Positions 1-11,197 of a DNA stretch of 64,000 nucleotides are shown piece by piece. The position numbers were made by a program, and so were the translations under genes. The DNA lies in NCBI RefSeq assembly GCF_029873635.1, contig NC_080420.1:54769457-54833456 (forward strand). The letters are read 5' to 3'. The DNA comes from Malania oleifera (Eukaryota; Streptophyta; Magnoliopsida; Santalales; Ximeniaceae). Under the pieces are notes generated by a model, which did no database searches, had not been told where the DNA came from, and saw nothing but the letters and a program-made list of their open reading frames with translations. The stretch's first letter is position 1, and every line of letters begins with the position of its first letter.

Positions 1-632
1 CCAGGCATAACAGCTGGCAGCAACGGAAACGAATGCAGAGAAGAACAGGAAACAAATTTTTGAACACCAATGAAACCAACCAGCAATCAGTACAAAATTG
101 CAGGCAATGAATCACGAATACACATCATCAAAACAGCACCATCAACAAACCAGAGTGACAGAGAAACGGAAGCAGCAGCAGACAAGAAACAGAGTACAAC
201 CGAGTTCACATCAGCAAATCACCATGAAAACACACAGCTTCTGGCCAAGGATGCTGCACAACCTAACCCAGAGGGAGGGTGTTTTTAAACGACTCTCAAA
301 CTAACCAGAAAATCAGATTTGAGAACTGATTATTGGAGGACAAGGTAAAAAAAAAAAAAGAATCAAAACCAATACAGATCAATTAGATTTGAAGGAGTTC
401 AATGCTCTGATACCATGTTGTAAAGTTAGAGATGAAGGAGAGAAGAAGAAAAGGAGCAAAGAGGAGGAGAAGAACAGAAAAAGAGAGGAAAGAACTGAGC
501 GGCAGTTTCTGGAGTCTATGTACAGCTCCAGGTCTGCCCTCTTATATATTATTATTAATAATAAAGTCTTTAAAAAAAAAATACCCCCATTAACACAACC
601 TAATTATTAAAATAACATATTCTCTTCTAACA
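1..632 (-). mobile_element. 5' end of a minus-strand Ty1/copia element, cut by the window edge
   Basis: The sequence GCTCTGATACCA at 404-415 is the reverse complement of a methionine-initiator-tRNA primer-binding site, the usual copia primer. It directly adjoins an LTR at 416-632. The element therefore reads leftwards and its coding part lies outside the window. Positions 1-403 are its purine-rich untranslated leader; no gag domain is recognisable in it. The polypurine stretches around 346-360 and 430-500 explain the short Lys/Glu-rich reading frames there, which I do not regard as genes. Confidence 0.7.
416..632 (-). repeat. 5' LTR of the edge copia element
   Basis: A 217-bp segment starts TGTTGTAAAG and ends TTCTAACA, the TG...CA ends of an LTR, and sits immediately next to the primer-binding site. 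On the minus strand a TATA box (TATATAAGAGG) lies at about 538-548. The matching LTR is outside the window, so the target duplication cannot be checked. Confidence 0.65.
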
Positions 633-1534
633 GTTTCAAAAGAGGGTTCTCCTCAACAGGGGATTACTCAGTCGGGTCTTGCCTCTAAGAAGGCCCATTG
701 CAGGGTTATGGACGACCTGGCTCTTCCCATGTCTGACCCCATCCTTCAACAGGTCCACTTCCCTAGCCAAAATCAGAAGCCAAATAAGGGGGAGGTGGGT
801 ACTCAGACAGTAGTTCACAAAATCCAAATCCCCTCCCCTCGTCAGTTCTTTAAGACAAACATAGAGTGGATCAACATTTAGAGTGTAATCAGCTTGGCTT
901 CAAAAACATTTGGGAAGAAAATGATGATAATAACAAAAGTGTGAGATCGATTGTTGATTTTGGTTTTGCAGAGGGGTTACAGGCTGGAATATCCAGCAGT
1001 AATAGGGGGAAAAAGGTTGGCTTGGGAAAACCTGATGTTTCAGGTTTTAATTAAGAAAAATCTAAAAGCTCCAAGGTGTCCACTCGTCGAAAGGCTGCTC
1101 TGATGAATGAGGAAATGAGGAAATTATATGAAGCAAAGAGAAAGCATTCCAGTGAGACAAGGCCAAAGAGTTTAAGGGAAGATTCTGCAGGTGAGCTCAG
1201 CATCATGAATGATGCACCTGCTAAGATGAAGGATATAGGACGTACTGGAATTAGCAAAGTGATGCTGGGGCAACATAAAGGTTATACAGCCATGGAGAAA
1301 TTAGAAGAGGAAAGGGAAGGGAGGAGACAGGAGATACTAGGGGAAACTCACATTCACTTCAATTCAAATTTATCAACAATTAACTTACAACATGGCTTTC
1401 ACACACTATTTATAAAAGAGCCTAAACACATTAAATTACACACATACCCCTAAAACTACATGAATTACAAACTCATAATTTTCATAAATATTACAAACAA
1501 CCCTCAAATACACATAATCCTCTACTAATTAATA
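633..1534 (+). other. Unrecognised open stretches, possible decayed coding sequence
   Basis: Three open plus-strand stretches follow one another in different frames: about 633-883, 866-1054 and 1051-1453. They are rich in Ser, Lys, Gln and Glu, with a predicted helical charged segment (around 1100-1330). I recognise no domain. The last frame runs into AT-rich sequence with a TATA-like TATTTATAAAAG at about 1407. This could be a remnant of a LINE ORF1 or of a host exon; the sequence does not decide it. Positions 1454-1534 are AT-rich with nothing visible. Confidence 0.3.
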
Positions 1535-1542
1535 CTCAAAAA

Positions 1543-2480
1543 CAGTGTTTTAAAAGGCGAAGGCGTAAGGTGAGGCGTTTTACCCTCCGCAAGGCAAGGC
1601 ATTGAGGCGTAAGCATTTTGGGACTATAGTTTTTTAAAAAATTAATAAATAAAAAAATTATATATAGTATAAAAATGAGAAAAATGTTAGAATAATGGAG
1701 AAAAAAAAAACATAATTCTCAACTATTAAAAATAAGCCATAAGTTTTCAAACATAAGAGAAAAATCCAAATTACAAATTTCTCCAACCTGTTAAGGGATT
1801 GTTTGGGAGGCGCCTAAAACTTCTCCAGCCTTGAACCCAACTTTCATGAGAAAATGGGAAGAATTTTTAATATTTATTTAGTCAACTCTGGTTGATTGAA
1901 AAAATAATATGGTCAGACCCGTCGGACAAAGACTTCGAAAGAGAGAGCAGAGGCTTCGAGAGAGAGCAAAGGCTTTGAGAGAGAGCAGAGGCTTCGTCGA
2001 GCTTCATTAAGCTTCGTCGGAGATAGCAGAAGCTTCGTCGAGCTTCGTTGAGCTTCTTCGGAGATAGCAGAGGCCTTGTTGAGGCTAAAAGAGAGAGCAG
2101 AGGCTGAGAGAGAGAGCAAAGACTTTGTCGAGCTTCATTGAGGCTTTGAAAGAGAGAGCGAGGCTTTGTCGAAGAGGGCAGAGGCTTCATCGAGCTTCGT
2201 CGGAGAGAGCAAAGGCTTCGTCGAGCTTCGTCGGAGATAGCAGAGGCTTCATTGAGCCTTCAAGAGAGAGCAAAGGCTGCACTCTGGGTTCTGGCTAGGG
2301 ATACCGAAAGGCCTACGCCTGGATGCAGAGGCGTAAAAAGGCGAGGTTGTTTGCTTGATGCGTACGCCTTTTCACTTGAGGCGCATGCTTTTACGGACTT
2401 GCGCCTTTTAACTACGCCTTGGTGCATTTTTGCCCTAAAATGCCTCAAGGCGTGCCTCATTTACGCCTTTAAAAACACCG
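1543..2480. mobile_element. Non-autonomous hAT element, copy 1
   Basis: The element begins CAGTGTTTTAAAAGGCG and ends CGCCTTTAAAAACACCG, a terminal inverted repeat pair of hAT type (CAGTG ends). It is flanked by 8-bp target duplications CTCAAAAA (1535-1542) and CTAAAAAA (2481-2488), one mismatch. Subterminal sequence is packed with GGCG/CGCC words (AAGGCGTAAGG, GAGGCG) in both orientations. No transposase is encoded. A second copy of the family is at 10436-11189. The 8-bp duplication and end motif fit established hAT features; assignment of autonomous partner is not possible here. Confidence 0.75.
1916..2275. repeat. Degenerate minisatellite inside hAT copy 1
   Basis: About 360 bp of imperfect tandem repeats built from the words AGAGAGAGCAGAGGCTTCG and TCGAGCTTCGTCGGAGATAGC. 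The unit length varies (roughly 20-45 bp). The Ser/Leu-rich minus-strand reading frames across it are a product of the repeat and are not genes. The second hAT copy lacks this array. Confidence 0.7.
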
Positions 2481-2507
2481 CTAAAAAAATAATAAACTAC
2501 CAACTTA

Positions 2508-2774
2508 TGTCAAATATTTTGTGAATGACCGAATCAATTGGCCTTGAGTTCTGTATATTATATATAGACTTTACAAGAATGCTATACATGGAAAGTAAAT
2601 AACATCTAGCATGATTCTAGCCATATACAAGTAAACTATAATCTGTCAAGCCCTATACATTTAAACTAAATATATGCTAACTATACAAAATAATGAATTG
2701 AAATATAAGGAAATAAATATGGGCTGAAGTAAGGAAAGAAATATTTTGCTTTGTTGTATGTTGTTCTGTTGACA
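2508..2774 (-). repeat. 3' LTR of copia element 2508-7703
   Basis: 267 bp, TG...CA ends, colinear with 7437-7703 with scattered substitutions. The left flank carries one copy of the ACTTA duplication. Confidence 0.9.
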
Positions 2775-2786
2775 GTCCCCCCTCAA
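2775..2786 (-). promoter_or_regulatory. Polypurine tract
   Basis: On the minus strand TTGAGGGGGGAC directly precedes the 3' LTR. This is the expected position and composition of the plus-strand DNA priming site of an LTR retrotransposon. Confidence 0.75.
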
Positions 2787-2789
2787 ATT

Positions 2790-5700
2790 GAAGCAAGTTA
2801 ATCAACAAGCATCAATTTGCTACTTGTCGATGACAAGAGAGAGCCTTGGTGAAGATATCCACAATTTGTAATTCAGTGGAAATGTGTGGAAGAGTGATAA
2901 CACGAGCTTCAAATGCTTAACGAATAGAGTGACAATCAACTTCAATATGCTTCGTCCGCTCATGATGGACAGGATTGGCCATGATCTGGAGAGCACTCGT
3001 ATTGTTGGCATGTACAGGTGTAAGATCGGTCTCAGAAAAATCTAACTCAACAAGCAAGCCTTGAAGCCAAATAATTTCAGAACAAGCAAGAGACATCGCC
3101 CGGTATTCAGATTCCGTCGATGACTTGAAAAACTCTGTCTTGCTTCTTACTCTTCCAAGAGATCAATGCATCACCTAAGAACACGCAACAACCAATGATG
3201 GAACAACGTGTATCCGCACAACCAGCTCAATCAGCATTGCTATAAGCAGCAAGGCGAGTAGAATTGCCTACAGGGAAGAATAAACCACGGGCATAAGTGC
3301 CCTGAACATAGCGTATGATCCTATGGGCACCAGCCAAATGAAGATGACGAGGAGTCTGAAGAAACTGGCTGACTTGCTGTACAGCAAAAGAAATGTCTGG
3401 TCTAATAATGGTGAGATGAACAAGACTACCCACCAACTTCCGGTATAAACTGGGATCAGCAAGTAAATCACCCTCCTCTTTGTGAAGCTTGACATTTAAT
3501 TCCATAGGAGTATCAACAAAAGTACCCTTCTGAAGGCCAGTTGTGGCCACCAAGTTACTAGCATACTTATGTTGATTGAGTGAAATACTTGAGGGACTAC
3601 GATTCACCTCAAGACCAAGAAAATATGTAAGAGACCCAAGATCTTTCATATGAATGGACTCTAAGAGATGAGTCTTGAGCTGAGCAAGTAAAGCAAAATC
3701 GGAACCAGTAATCACAATATCATCAACATAAACCAAAAGACCAACAATACCCATGTCTGATTTCTGAAGAAACAATGAAGTGTCATACTTGCTCTGCTTG
3801 AATGAAAATTGTAATAAAGTGGTGCGGAATTTATCAAACCAGACCCTCGGAGCTCGTTTGAGACCATAAAAAGAACGACAAAGCTAACACACATGTGAAG
3901 TTAGAGAGGGAAACAAGCCCGGGGGTTGCTTCATATAAACACTCTTTAAGAACCCCATCAAGAAAAGCATTCTTGACATCCATATGATGTAGTGGCCACT
4001 CACTAGAAGCAGCAATAGCCATAATCGTACAAACAGTAGTCATATTAGCCACATGAGCAAAGGTCTCTTCATAATTGACACCATATTCTTGATTATTCCC
4101 AAGTGCAATAAGGCGAGCTTTGTAACGATCCAAACTTCCATCAGATCAAACCTTGACTGAGTAAACCCATTTACAACCCAGAGGAACAATGGAGGGAGGA
4201 CAAGGCTCAACGTCCCAGGTGTGATTAGCCTCTAAAGGGAAAATTTCTTCCTACATAGCTTGTCGCCAACAATCATGCTTGGCAGCATGTTAGTAGGAAG
4301 TGGGAATATCAAAATTAGACAATGCAGTAGTAAGAGCTCAAAAAAAGTTACCAGAATTTGAAGAGGGAAACTCATAATTGTCTGGGGGTACAAACACTCG
4401 AGAAGAGCGACGTACCAAAGGCTTTGGAGGTGCTACAAGTGACTGAATCTGGTGCATGGTAGGATTAGATATTGGATGAGCTACCGAAAAAACTGTGGGT
4501 GGGGGCGCCACGTATACACAATAACTGGTTTAAAACGAAAATTGACTAGATAAGGATCCAAAAATTGCTCCTCAAAAGAGGGGAGAATCACGGTAGAAGA
4601 GGAGGGTACAGAGGACACAGGAAAGAAATGTTGATTTTCAAAGAAGATAACATTCCTAGAAATGCGTGTACGATGTAATGTAGGATCACAGCAAACAAAT
4701 CTCTTTTGACACACATTGTATCCCAAGAATGCACATCGAACAAATTAAGCAGATAATTTATGTCGCTCATGAGGAAGTAAATGAACAAAACTTACACAAC
4801 CGAAGGTACGAAGGTTATCGTAACTAGGTTGCTTAGCAAATAAACAAAAATAGGGAGACTCCATGAGTAGGACTTGAGAAGGTAAACGATTAATCAAGTA
4901 GCAGTGTTTAGAGCCGCAACCAAGAACAAGGATGGAACAAAGGATTCCAACAAAAGAGTACGGACCACATCTAAGAGATGACGATTTTTCTGTTCGGCTA
5001 CTCCATTCTATTGGGGAGTAGTAGGACATGAACATTGATGAATAATGCCTTTAGAAGCCAAAAATGCCTAAACTTAGTTGACACATATTCAACACCAGAA
5101 TCTGTGCATAATGTCTTAATAGAAGTAGAAAATTGATTGTCAACATGTGCTTAAAACTTAGTGAAAGTACGCAAAATTTCATAATTAGAGCGAAGAAAGT
5201 AGACCCAAGTAAATCTGCTATGATCATCAAAGAAAGTCACATAGCATTTAAATTTTTCATGTGAACTAAACGGGGAAGGTCCCCAAACATCACTATGGAA
5301 AAGCTCAAAACACTAAGAAGCTCTACTAGCATGCAAAGGGAAGGGAAGGGAAGAGTTTTGTTTTTACAAAGTTTGCAAGATGCAAACTCAAGAGATATAG
5401 AAGAACATTCTTTATTACCAAGTAAAAACCAGAGTTCAATACATGAGATAAGATCGGAGTATTGGGATGGCCTAAACGACGATGCCACACCATACAAAGA
5501 TCTGAAACATTATTACAAGCAAAAGACTTAATAGAAGAAACTGGAGAACATGCTGGAACAGGAAAAAGTAGTGGAAACAAGCACCCCACTTTAGGTCCCT
5601 TCGCAATCGGCTCTCCCATTACCTGGCTCTGCAAAACACAACCATTACCAGAAAAATTAACAGCACAATTGTTATCAACTAATTGACCAACAGAAATAAG
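2790..5700 (-). pseudogene. copia pol remnant (integrase, reverse transcriptase, RNase H)
   Basis: Read right to left. A GAG-pre-integrase segment with the WHRRLGHPN motif lies at about 5500. Integrase pieces follow at 4480-5300. Reverse transcriptase begins near 4133 (KARLIALGNNQEYGVNYEET, MDVKNAFLDG) and continues at 3227-3775 with the catalytic YVDD motif. RNase H occupies about 2810-3210 ([34 protein letters not shown]). Multiple stops and shifts separate these pieces, for example between integrase segments and after the RT N-terminal part. It would have encoded the enzymes for cDNA synthesis and integration of the element. Confidence 0.85.
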
Positions 5701-6109
5701 ATTCGTGGATAGCTAGGGAGCAAGAAACACATTACTGAACTTAGAAGAGGCATCTCCGATAGCAGCTATAGGCAAAGAACTGTCATTGGTGGGGCCAAAC
5801 ATGACACAAGGTAGTGGGATTATTTGTCATGTGATTAGAGGCGCACCCGAGTCCACATATTAGAGATTAATAAAATTGTTAACTTGGAGCCCCATTGCTG
5901 ATAATGTACATAGCATCTATTGCACCATTTCGGGTGTGCAGTATTTCGCTGGAGGAGGTGCAGGAACAAAGAAGTCACCTGAAGAAGAGCCAGAGGCCGC
6001 AAAAGTCACTATGGTGGGTACACTAATAGAAGTCTAGAATGCCTAGGCCTGACGATTCTGCAGGCGAAGACGATTCTTTGATAATGTGACCCTTCTTCTT
6101 GCAATAAGA

Positions 6110-6958
6110 TCATAATTTCTTGGAACAATTAGCAGTGATATGTCCAAATTCTTTGCAGCAAAAACACTGCAAAGTGCTAGAATGCCTAGGCGGTCCTAGT
6201 TGTTGAGTAGCATAAGCCACAAGGACAGACCCGGAACTACCATGAAATTGTGCCAGAGTAACTTGAGTACTAAGTTGTCGTTCTTCACAGAGTAACTCAC
6301 CAAAACAAACATCCAAAGAAGGAACAGGAGAGCAATTTAGCAGAGACGAGCGAACAGATTCATACTCAGGGCGGAGTTTCATAAGAAACTGATCACGACG
6401 ACTAGCCTCGTAAAGACGTTAAATAATGGGAAGAGAAGCCACAAGAACATCCCCAATAACCAGATCAGAATATTCATTCAAAAGAGTCAGAAACCCCAAA
6501 TAATAGTCTTGGATGGAACAATTGTCATGTTGAAATATGGCAATCACATGCTCTAACTGAAAACAACAGGCACCATTAGCTTGATGATATACTGTTTTTA
6601 AATAAGTCCACATGGATTGAGCGGTACGATAAGGTCGCAAGTTAGGGACAATATGTGGCTCAACCAACCCAAGAAGCCAAGACATAATCTGAGCATCAAG
6701 CACAGCCCATGAAGGACAAGCTGCGGACTCCTTGGATTTATCAAGATTGGGTGCACAATCTGTGCCATCAATATGACCCCAAAGATCTTTTTCCTTCAAA
6801 AAAAGTTCAAACTGAAAAGCCCACGTAAAATAATTGCTGCCCATAAACTTGGCACACACAGGTGCGGAGTCCATGCTAAATAATGGAGAAAATCGAGAAG
6901 CCCAAAAAAAAAAAAAAAAAACAAATTGTGACGAAAGAAACATACCACCAAAAAACAA
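6110..6958 (-). pseudogene. copia gag remnant with CCHC zinc knuckle
   Basis: The capsid-like part at 6419-6958 contains the typical copia gag core (MGSNYFTWAFQFELFLKEKD, then W-x-x-L-x-x-x-Y near the middle). A stop at 6419-6421 breaks it. The rest, at 6110-6382, ends in a zinc knuckle CFCCKEFGHITANC (C-x2-C-x4-H-x4-C). The likely initiator is the internal Met of MDSAPVCAKF near 6872, because the residues upstream are a translation of a poly-A run at 6905-6920. Function in an intact copy: packaging of the element RNA. Confidence 0.8.
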
Positions 6959-7423
6959 CGCAGGTACAAAGAAAAACCAAGAACAACCTCCCTAAACTAA
7001 AAAATTAAATCTTGAACCAAAAAACTGCACTAAAAAGTAAATATTGAACCAAAAAACTTTTGTGCCAAGAAGATAAGTGCCAGAAACCTACTGTGCCTAC
7101 TTGCCGAAAGTCACAAGCCTGCTTGCCGAGAGTCCCAAACAGCAACAAAAACTGGAGAAATAAGTGGCAAACCAGAAACCTGCTATGCTTGCTTGCCGAA
7201 AGTCACAAACAGCAACAGAAAATTGTTGCTTGCTTGCCGAGAATCACAAGGACATAAACTAGAGGAATAAATGGCAACCCAGAAACCTGCTGTACCGACA
7301 GCCACACAGCCACAGAAGTATCGAAAGAACAGAGAAAAAATCCAGAAGAGAAAACAAAACCACAACAACCACCAAGCCGAGAAGACAAAAAAATCGAAGG
7401 GAAAAAAAACCTAGCAGTCGGCT

Positions 7424-7436
7424 GGCTCTGATACCA
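7424..7436 (-). promoter_or_regulatory. Primer-binding site (initiator Met tRNA type)
   Basis: On the minus strand TGGTATCAGAGCC starts at the base adjoining the 5' LTR. It matches the 3' end complement of plant initiator methionine tRNA, the common copia primer. Confidence 0.85.
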
Positions 7437-7703
7437 TGTCAAATATTTTGTGAATGGCCAAATCAATTGGCCTTGAGTTTTGTATATTATATATAGACTT
7501 TACAAGAATGCTATACATGGAAATTAAATAAGGTCTAGCATGATTCTAGCCCTATACAAGTAAACCATAATCTGTCAAGCCCTATACATGTAAACTAAAT
7601 ATATGCTAAATGTACAAAATAATGAATTGAAAAATAAGGAAATAAATGTGGGCTGAAGTACGTAAAGAAATCTTTTGCATTGCTGTTTGTTGTTCTGTTG
7701 ACA
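7437..7703 (-). repeat. 5' LTR of copia element 2508-7703
   Basis: 267 bp, TG...CA ends, followed by the second ACTTA target duplication. Contains TATATTATATATAG at about 7484-7498 as a possible promoter region. Confidence 0.9.
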
Positions 7704-7708
7704 ACTTA

Positions 7709-8390
7709 ACCCCACAATTCCTTAACCCAACTCTTCTTAATTATTTTCCAGCAAGGATCTTCCCAAGGTCTTTGTTCTGCATCACAAAGGAAAGAAGGTT
7801 AAGAAATGGGGAGATTTTACAAATAGTGATAGTGATGACATAAGTGAGTTTGATTGTCATGGAGATTTTTTGTTTGATGAGATTTGGGAACAATATGGAT
7901 ATGTTTTTTATTCATGTGATGATCTCGGGGACCTATCATATGTTCATCCAACCCTGTTGGAAGGATTGGAGCGGGTTTTCATTATTGAAAATAATGGGTT
8001 GGATAACAAAATGCAATGCAATGATGGAATTTTACTTACATGAGTGGAGGTGATTTCTAGGAAGGATTTAGAAGCCTAAGAGATAATCGATAAATTGGAT
8101 TTAAAAACATGTGATGCTGAAGGAACGGAAGTGTGATTTGTTGGGGGTAAGTAAGGGTCAGAGGGAGCTAGCAAATTCAAAGTGCTCGGTTAAATATGGT
8201 GGAAAGGCATTGAAAAGGGGTTTCCTTGGTTAATTGTTCTTTTATTTATTGTTTTTTTTTTTAAAACTTTTTTTATTCCTTTTTATTTTTGCTGTTTTTA
8301 TTTTTTCAAATGGATTTCTTGTCCTCTTAGATTGTAACTTCTCTCTCTCTATTTAATATACCTTCTTTTATTATCGAAAAGAAAAACAAT
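7709..8390 (+). other. Unidentified open stretch and T-rich tail
   Basis: A plus-strand frame stays open from about 7766 to a TGA at 8040-8042 (about 90 codons). It is acidic and aromatic, with a run such as NSDSDDISEFDCHGDF and a Leu/Tyr-rich end. There is no initiator Met at its start, so it would be an internal or terminal exon or a transposon fragment. I do not recognise the family. Downstream, 8220-8390 is T-rich and ends CTTTTATTATCGAAAAG, which resembles the 3' ends of plant LINEs. The copia insertion at 2508-7703 separates this from its left-hand continuation at 2489-2502. Confidence 0.3.
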
Positions 8391-8762
8391 GCATTCTCCC
8401 CATCATCATCCCAACTTGTGACAAAGTTGGGGCATAGCCTCAAAAACAAATATTGTAAAAGTAACTGAACATAGTAAGGAGGCAAAAGCATAATATGGAC
8501 ATGACAAAATGATCATAGGACACAAAATGTGATATGGGATGACAACTAAAATGCTACCTTTGTAGATGGCAATTGAAATATTTAATTCATTAGGAAATGG
8601 AATATTGGATTGAGTCCCCAATACCACTTCCTTTTTCTTTTTTTTGCTTTAGTACAATTTTGTTTTAAATTCATTTTACTTTTTTACCTTTTGCCAAATA
8701 TTTGACGCATTCATCAAATTATCAGATTGACTTAGAATTTAAGATCATTTCTGTTTATGTAT
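8391..8762. other. AT-rich stretch, nothing recognised
   Basis: No open frame with protein-like content, no terminal repeats and no RNA gene seen on either strand. Confidence 0.5.
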
Positions 8763-9720
8763 AATTATAAATATTTTTTTGATAGATATCAAAAGGATGG
8801 ACAATCAGGAGAGAAGACATATCCTTAAAGGAATCTAGGAATCCCCAAAAAAATGAAACAAAAAATAAAATACAGCAAACTAAAATCAACACACCCGTAG
8901 AAGGGACTTCCAATCCCACTAAACATCTATCAAGCACATCCCCTTAAAATTTCCATTGCTCACACACCACAAAAAAGCCATAAAAAGCACATGTTCCCAC
9001 ACCAACCAATATGGAATCTTCTTCCCTGAAAAAATACACAAGTTACCTTCCTTCCACAATCCTCATAACACTTAAAATTAAGCACAATTCCATAAAGAAA
9101 TTCCTTCCTTCCTCCTCCCTAACCCCACAAAAGATGTTAACAAGAACTCCTTCACTGTTCTAGAACAAACCTAGCTTTCTCCAAAATAATTGAATAAGTT
9201 ATTTCAATTCTTCCATGCAAAGATGAGAACCAAATTCTAAACAATCAAAACAAAGCATACATATATTAGGGGACAACCTTTAAAGGTCTCCTCATTTGTA
9301 GCAAGTCATTAATATTTATCCTATTAAGCACAACCAACCAAAGAAACACTTTGATTTTATGGGGGGGTTTTGACCTTCCAAATTACTTTACAGTGGAAAG
9401 GAGTCATTGGAACCAACCAAAAAATCAAAGAAAAATTACAAGAAAAAGCACCTGGAGAATCCAACAGCCAATATCGACTATCATCCTCGAAAGATACCCT
9501 ACAATTGTTCAACATAACCAACAAAGAAGATAATTCAATAGTTTCCCTATCATTCAAGGCTCTCCTAAAATGAAATCCCCAAGAAGGTAGAGGACCACCC
9601 AAATCTACAATAAAAGAAGAAATGAGATCATTTTGCCCTTAACTCAAACAAAATAACTAAGGAAAAGACGGGTCCAGAAAAACATTCCCCAACCAAAGAT
9701 CTTTCAAAAATGAATGTTAC
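8763..9720 (-). mobile_element. L1-type LINE remnant (3' end of the reverse transcriptase ORF)
   Basis: The minus strand shows the C-terminal region typical of plant L1-type LINE proteins. A segment near 9357-9602 reads SWGFHFRRALNDRETIELSS and then CNFSLIFWLVPMTPFHCKVIWK. Next comes a zinc-binding domain like zf-RVT (WLVVLNRINTNDLLQMRRP, about 9290-9345, with Cys pairs farther on). Stops occur throughout. The 3' end at 8763-8790 is TTTGATATCTATCAAAAAAAT, a plausible LINE tail. The 5' portion is missing, as usual for truncated LINEs. Confidence 0.75.
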
Positions 9721-10427
9721 AACCCTTACCCACACAAATTTGGTATGGGGAATAAAGAGAGGTTATTTACAAACAAGAATTGTTTATGATACAAGTAATA
9801 ATAGTAGATATATTGCCAATTTAGATTTTTCTAAGCAGAGTAACTGAGTAAGAGAATTTAACATTAGCACACACAAAGAGTGAATTCAATGTAAGAATAT
9901 CTCCAAAAGATACATTTGATGACACAAAGATGTAACATATCAACACCCAAACCAAGTTGACGTCCAAAGGTACGCATGTAAGTCTGCCCAGAGGCAACAA
10001 GATATCACACGAGGATGCAATTTATCAACAGCGGAAGCAAGATGATGTACAATTGTACAAAGGAATCTCGCCCAAATATATGTGAACAAATGGTGATTCG
10101 GGAAGAGAGCAGAGTTAGGAGATTTCCCATTGAGAATTAAAGAAAGCATCCTTTTGATAAGACAACATATTATAATAATAACAAAACTCCATAAGGTTTT
10201 TAGAAAATTCATATAGCCCGCAGGTTTTGGTTTTGGTTTTTATGCCTTTGGTTTCCCTTCACCTCAGTGGAGGGAACGGGTCACCAGCTCTAGCCCATGT
10301 GCATGGGCTAAGCAACACCAGTGCCTTTGCTCCCGAGTCTATCAACTCATTTACTTTTGTTGCACCAAACATGGTGTAAGAGTGCGTGCTTAGCTAAGCC
10401 TAGCAACTTGGTATGTGATTTGATTTA
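9721..10427. other. No gene recognised
   Basis: Mixed sequence without a convincing frame. A slightly GC-richer patch at 10210-10390 (containing a TTTTGG repeat, GGTTTTGGTTTTGG) does not match anything I know. Confidence 0.45.
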
Positions 10428-10435
10428 ATTGATAC

Positions 10436-11189
10436 CAATGTTTTAAAAGGTCAAGGCGTAAGGCGTGGCTTTTTAACCCTCAAAAGGTGAGGCATAAGCC
10501 TTAAAGCATTTGAGCGTAAGCCTATTGAGAATTTGTTTTTTAAGATAAAAATTTGTAAAATAAATTATATATATTTAAAAGGTGAAGGCGTAAGGCGAGG
10601 CATTTTAACCCTCAAAAGGCGAGGCATAAGCCTTAAGGCGTTTGAGCGTAAGCCTTTTGAGAATTTGTTTTTTAAGATAAAAATTTGTTAAATAAATTAT
10701 ATATATTTAATATAAAGTAAAAATTAAGAAAATCACAAATATAATGTAAAAAAAAGAAAAACTAGATGTTCTTCACAAAATACTTGTGGGCCATTCAAAA
10801 ATTTCTAACTTGAATACATGACATAAATCATAACAAGAGGTAGCTATACCATTACAAAGTTCAAACTATTTTCATAACGTAAGATACAAGTCCGGTAATT
10901 TTGGAAAGGTTGAGGTTCAAGAGTTTTAGAAATAAACTCATATTATGACATTCCTTTTGTACAAACATGTAGTTAAAATTTTCTAACCAATTCTAACTTG
11001 AAAATCACACACCCAAAATGCGTAAGCCTCAACTAAAACGCGCAAAAGGCATGCTTTTTGTAAAAAAGCGTAAGCCTCGGCATGTAATGTGTTAGCCTTT
11101 TTGGAATTTAGAATTTTAGATTGAGCCTCAAGGCGTTTTAAGCATGCCTTGCCTTGAGGCAAGCCTCGATTGAGCCTTTTAAAACACTG
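10436..11189. mobile_element. Non-autonomous hAT element, copy 2
   Basis: Starts CAATGTTTTAAAAGG and ends CCTTTTAAAACACTG. A perfect 8-bp target duplication ATTGATAC flanks it (10428-10435 and 11190-11197). GGCGTAAGGCG-type words fill both subterminal regions, as in copy 1 at 1543-2480, and there is no coding capacity. The perfect duplication confirms that the ends are correctly placed and that this is a transposition product rather than a random repeat. Confidence 0.85.
10441..10704. repeat. Tandem duplication of the left end of hAT copy 2
   Basis: The first about 132 bp, beginning at TTTTAAAAGG, are repeated once in tandem. The second unit starts near 10573, again with TTTAAAAGG, and runs through the TAAATTATATATATTT tail. 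The copies differ at several GGCG words. Confidence 0.8.
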
Positions 11190-11197
11190 ATTGATAC

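Larger units (their letters stand above)
2508..7703 (-). mobile_element. Complete, inactive Ty1/copia retrotransposon
   Basis: Two 267-bp LTRs (2508-2774 and 7437-7703) begin TGTCAAATATTTTG and end CTGTTGACA. The 5-bp target duplication ACTTA flanks both sides exactly (2503-2507, 7704-7708). The primer-binding site complement GGCTCTGATACCA lies at 7424-7436 and a polypurine tract (GGGGGGAC on the minus strand) at 2775-2786. The order gag, protease/integrase, reverse transcriptase, RNase H identifies Ty1/copia. Several stops and frameshifts in gag and pol make it non-functional. It inserted 20 bp from the end of hAT copy 1. Confidence 0.92.

Noticed and set aside
404-415. tRNA-like match (also at 7424, 21427, 38408, 45088)
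   Set aside because: Only 12-13 bases next to LTRs are matched; these are primer-binding sites, not tRNA genes.
1882-2190. Ser/Leu-rich minus-strand frames
   Set aside because: Produced by the minisatellite in hAT copy 1; composition follows the repeat unit.
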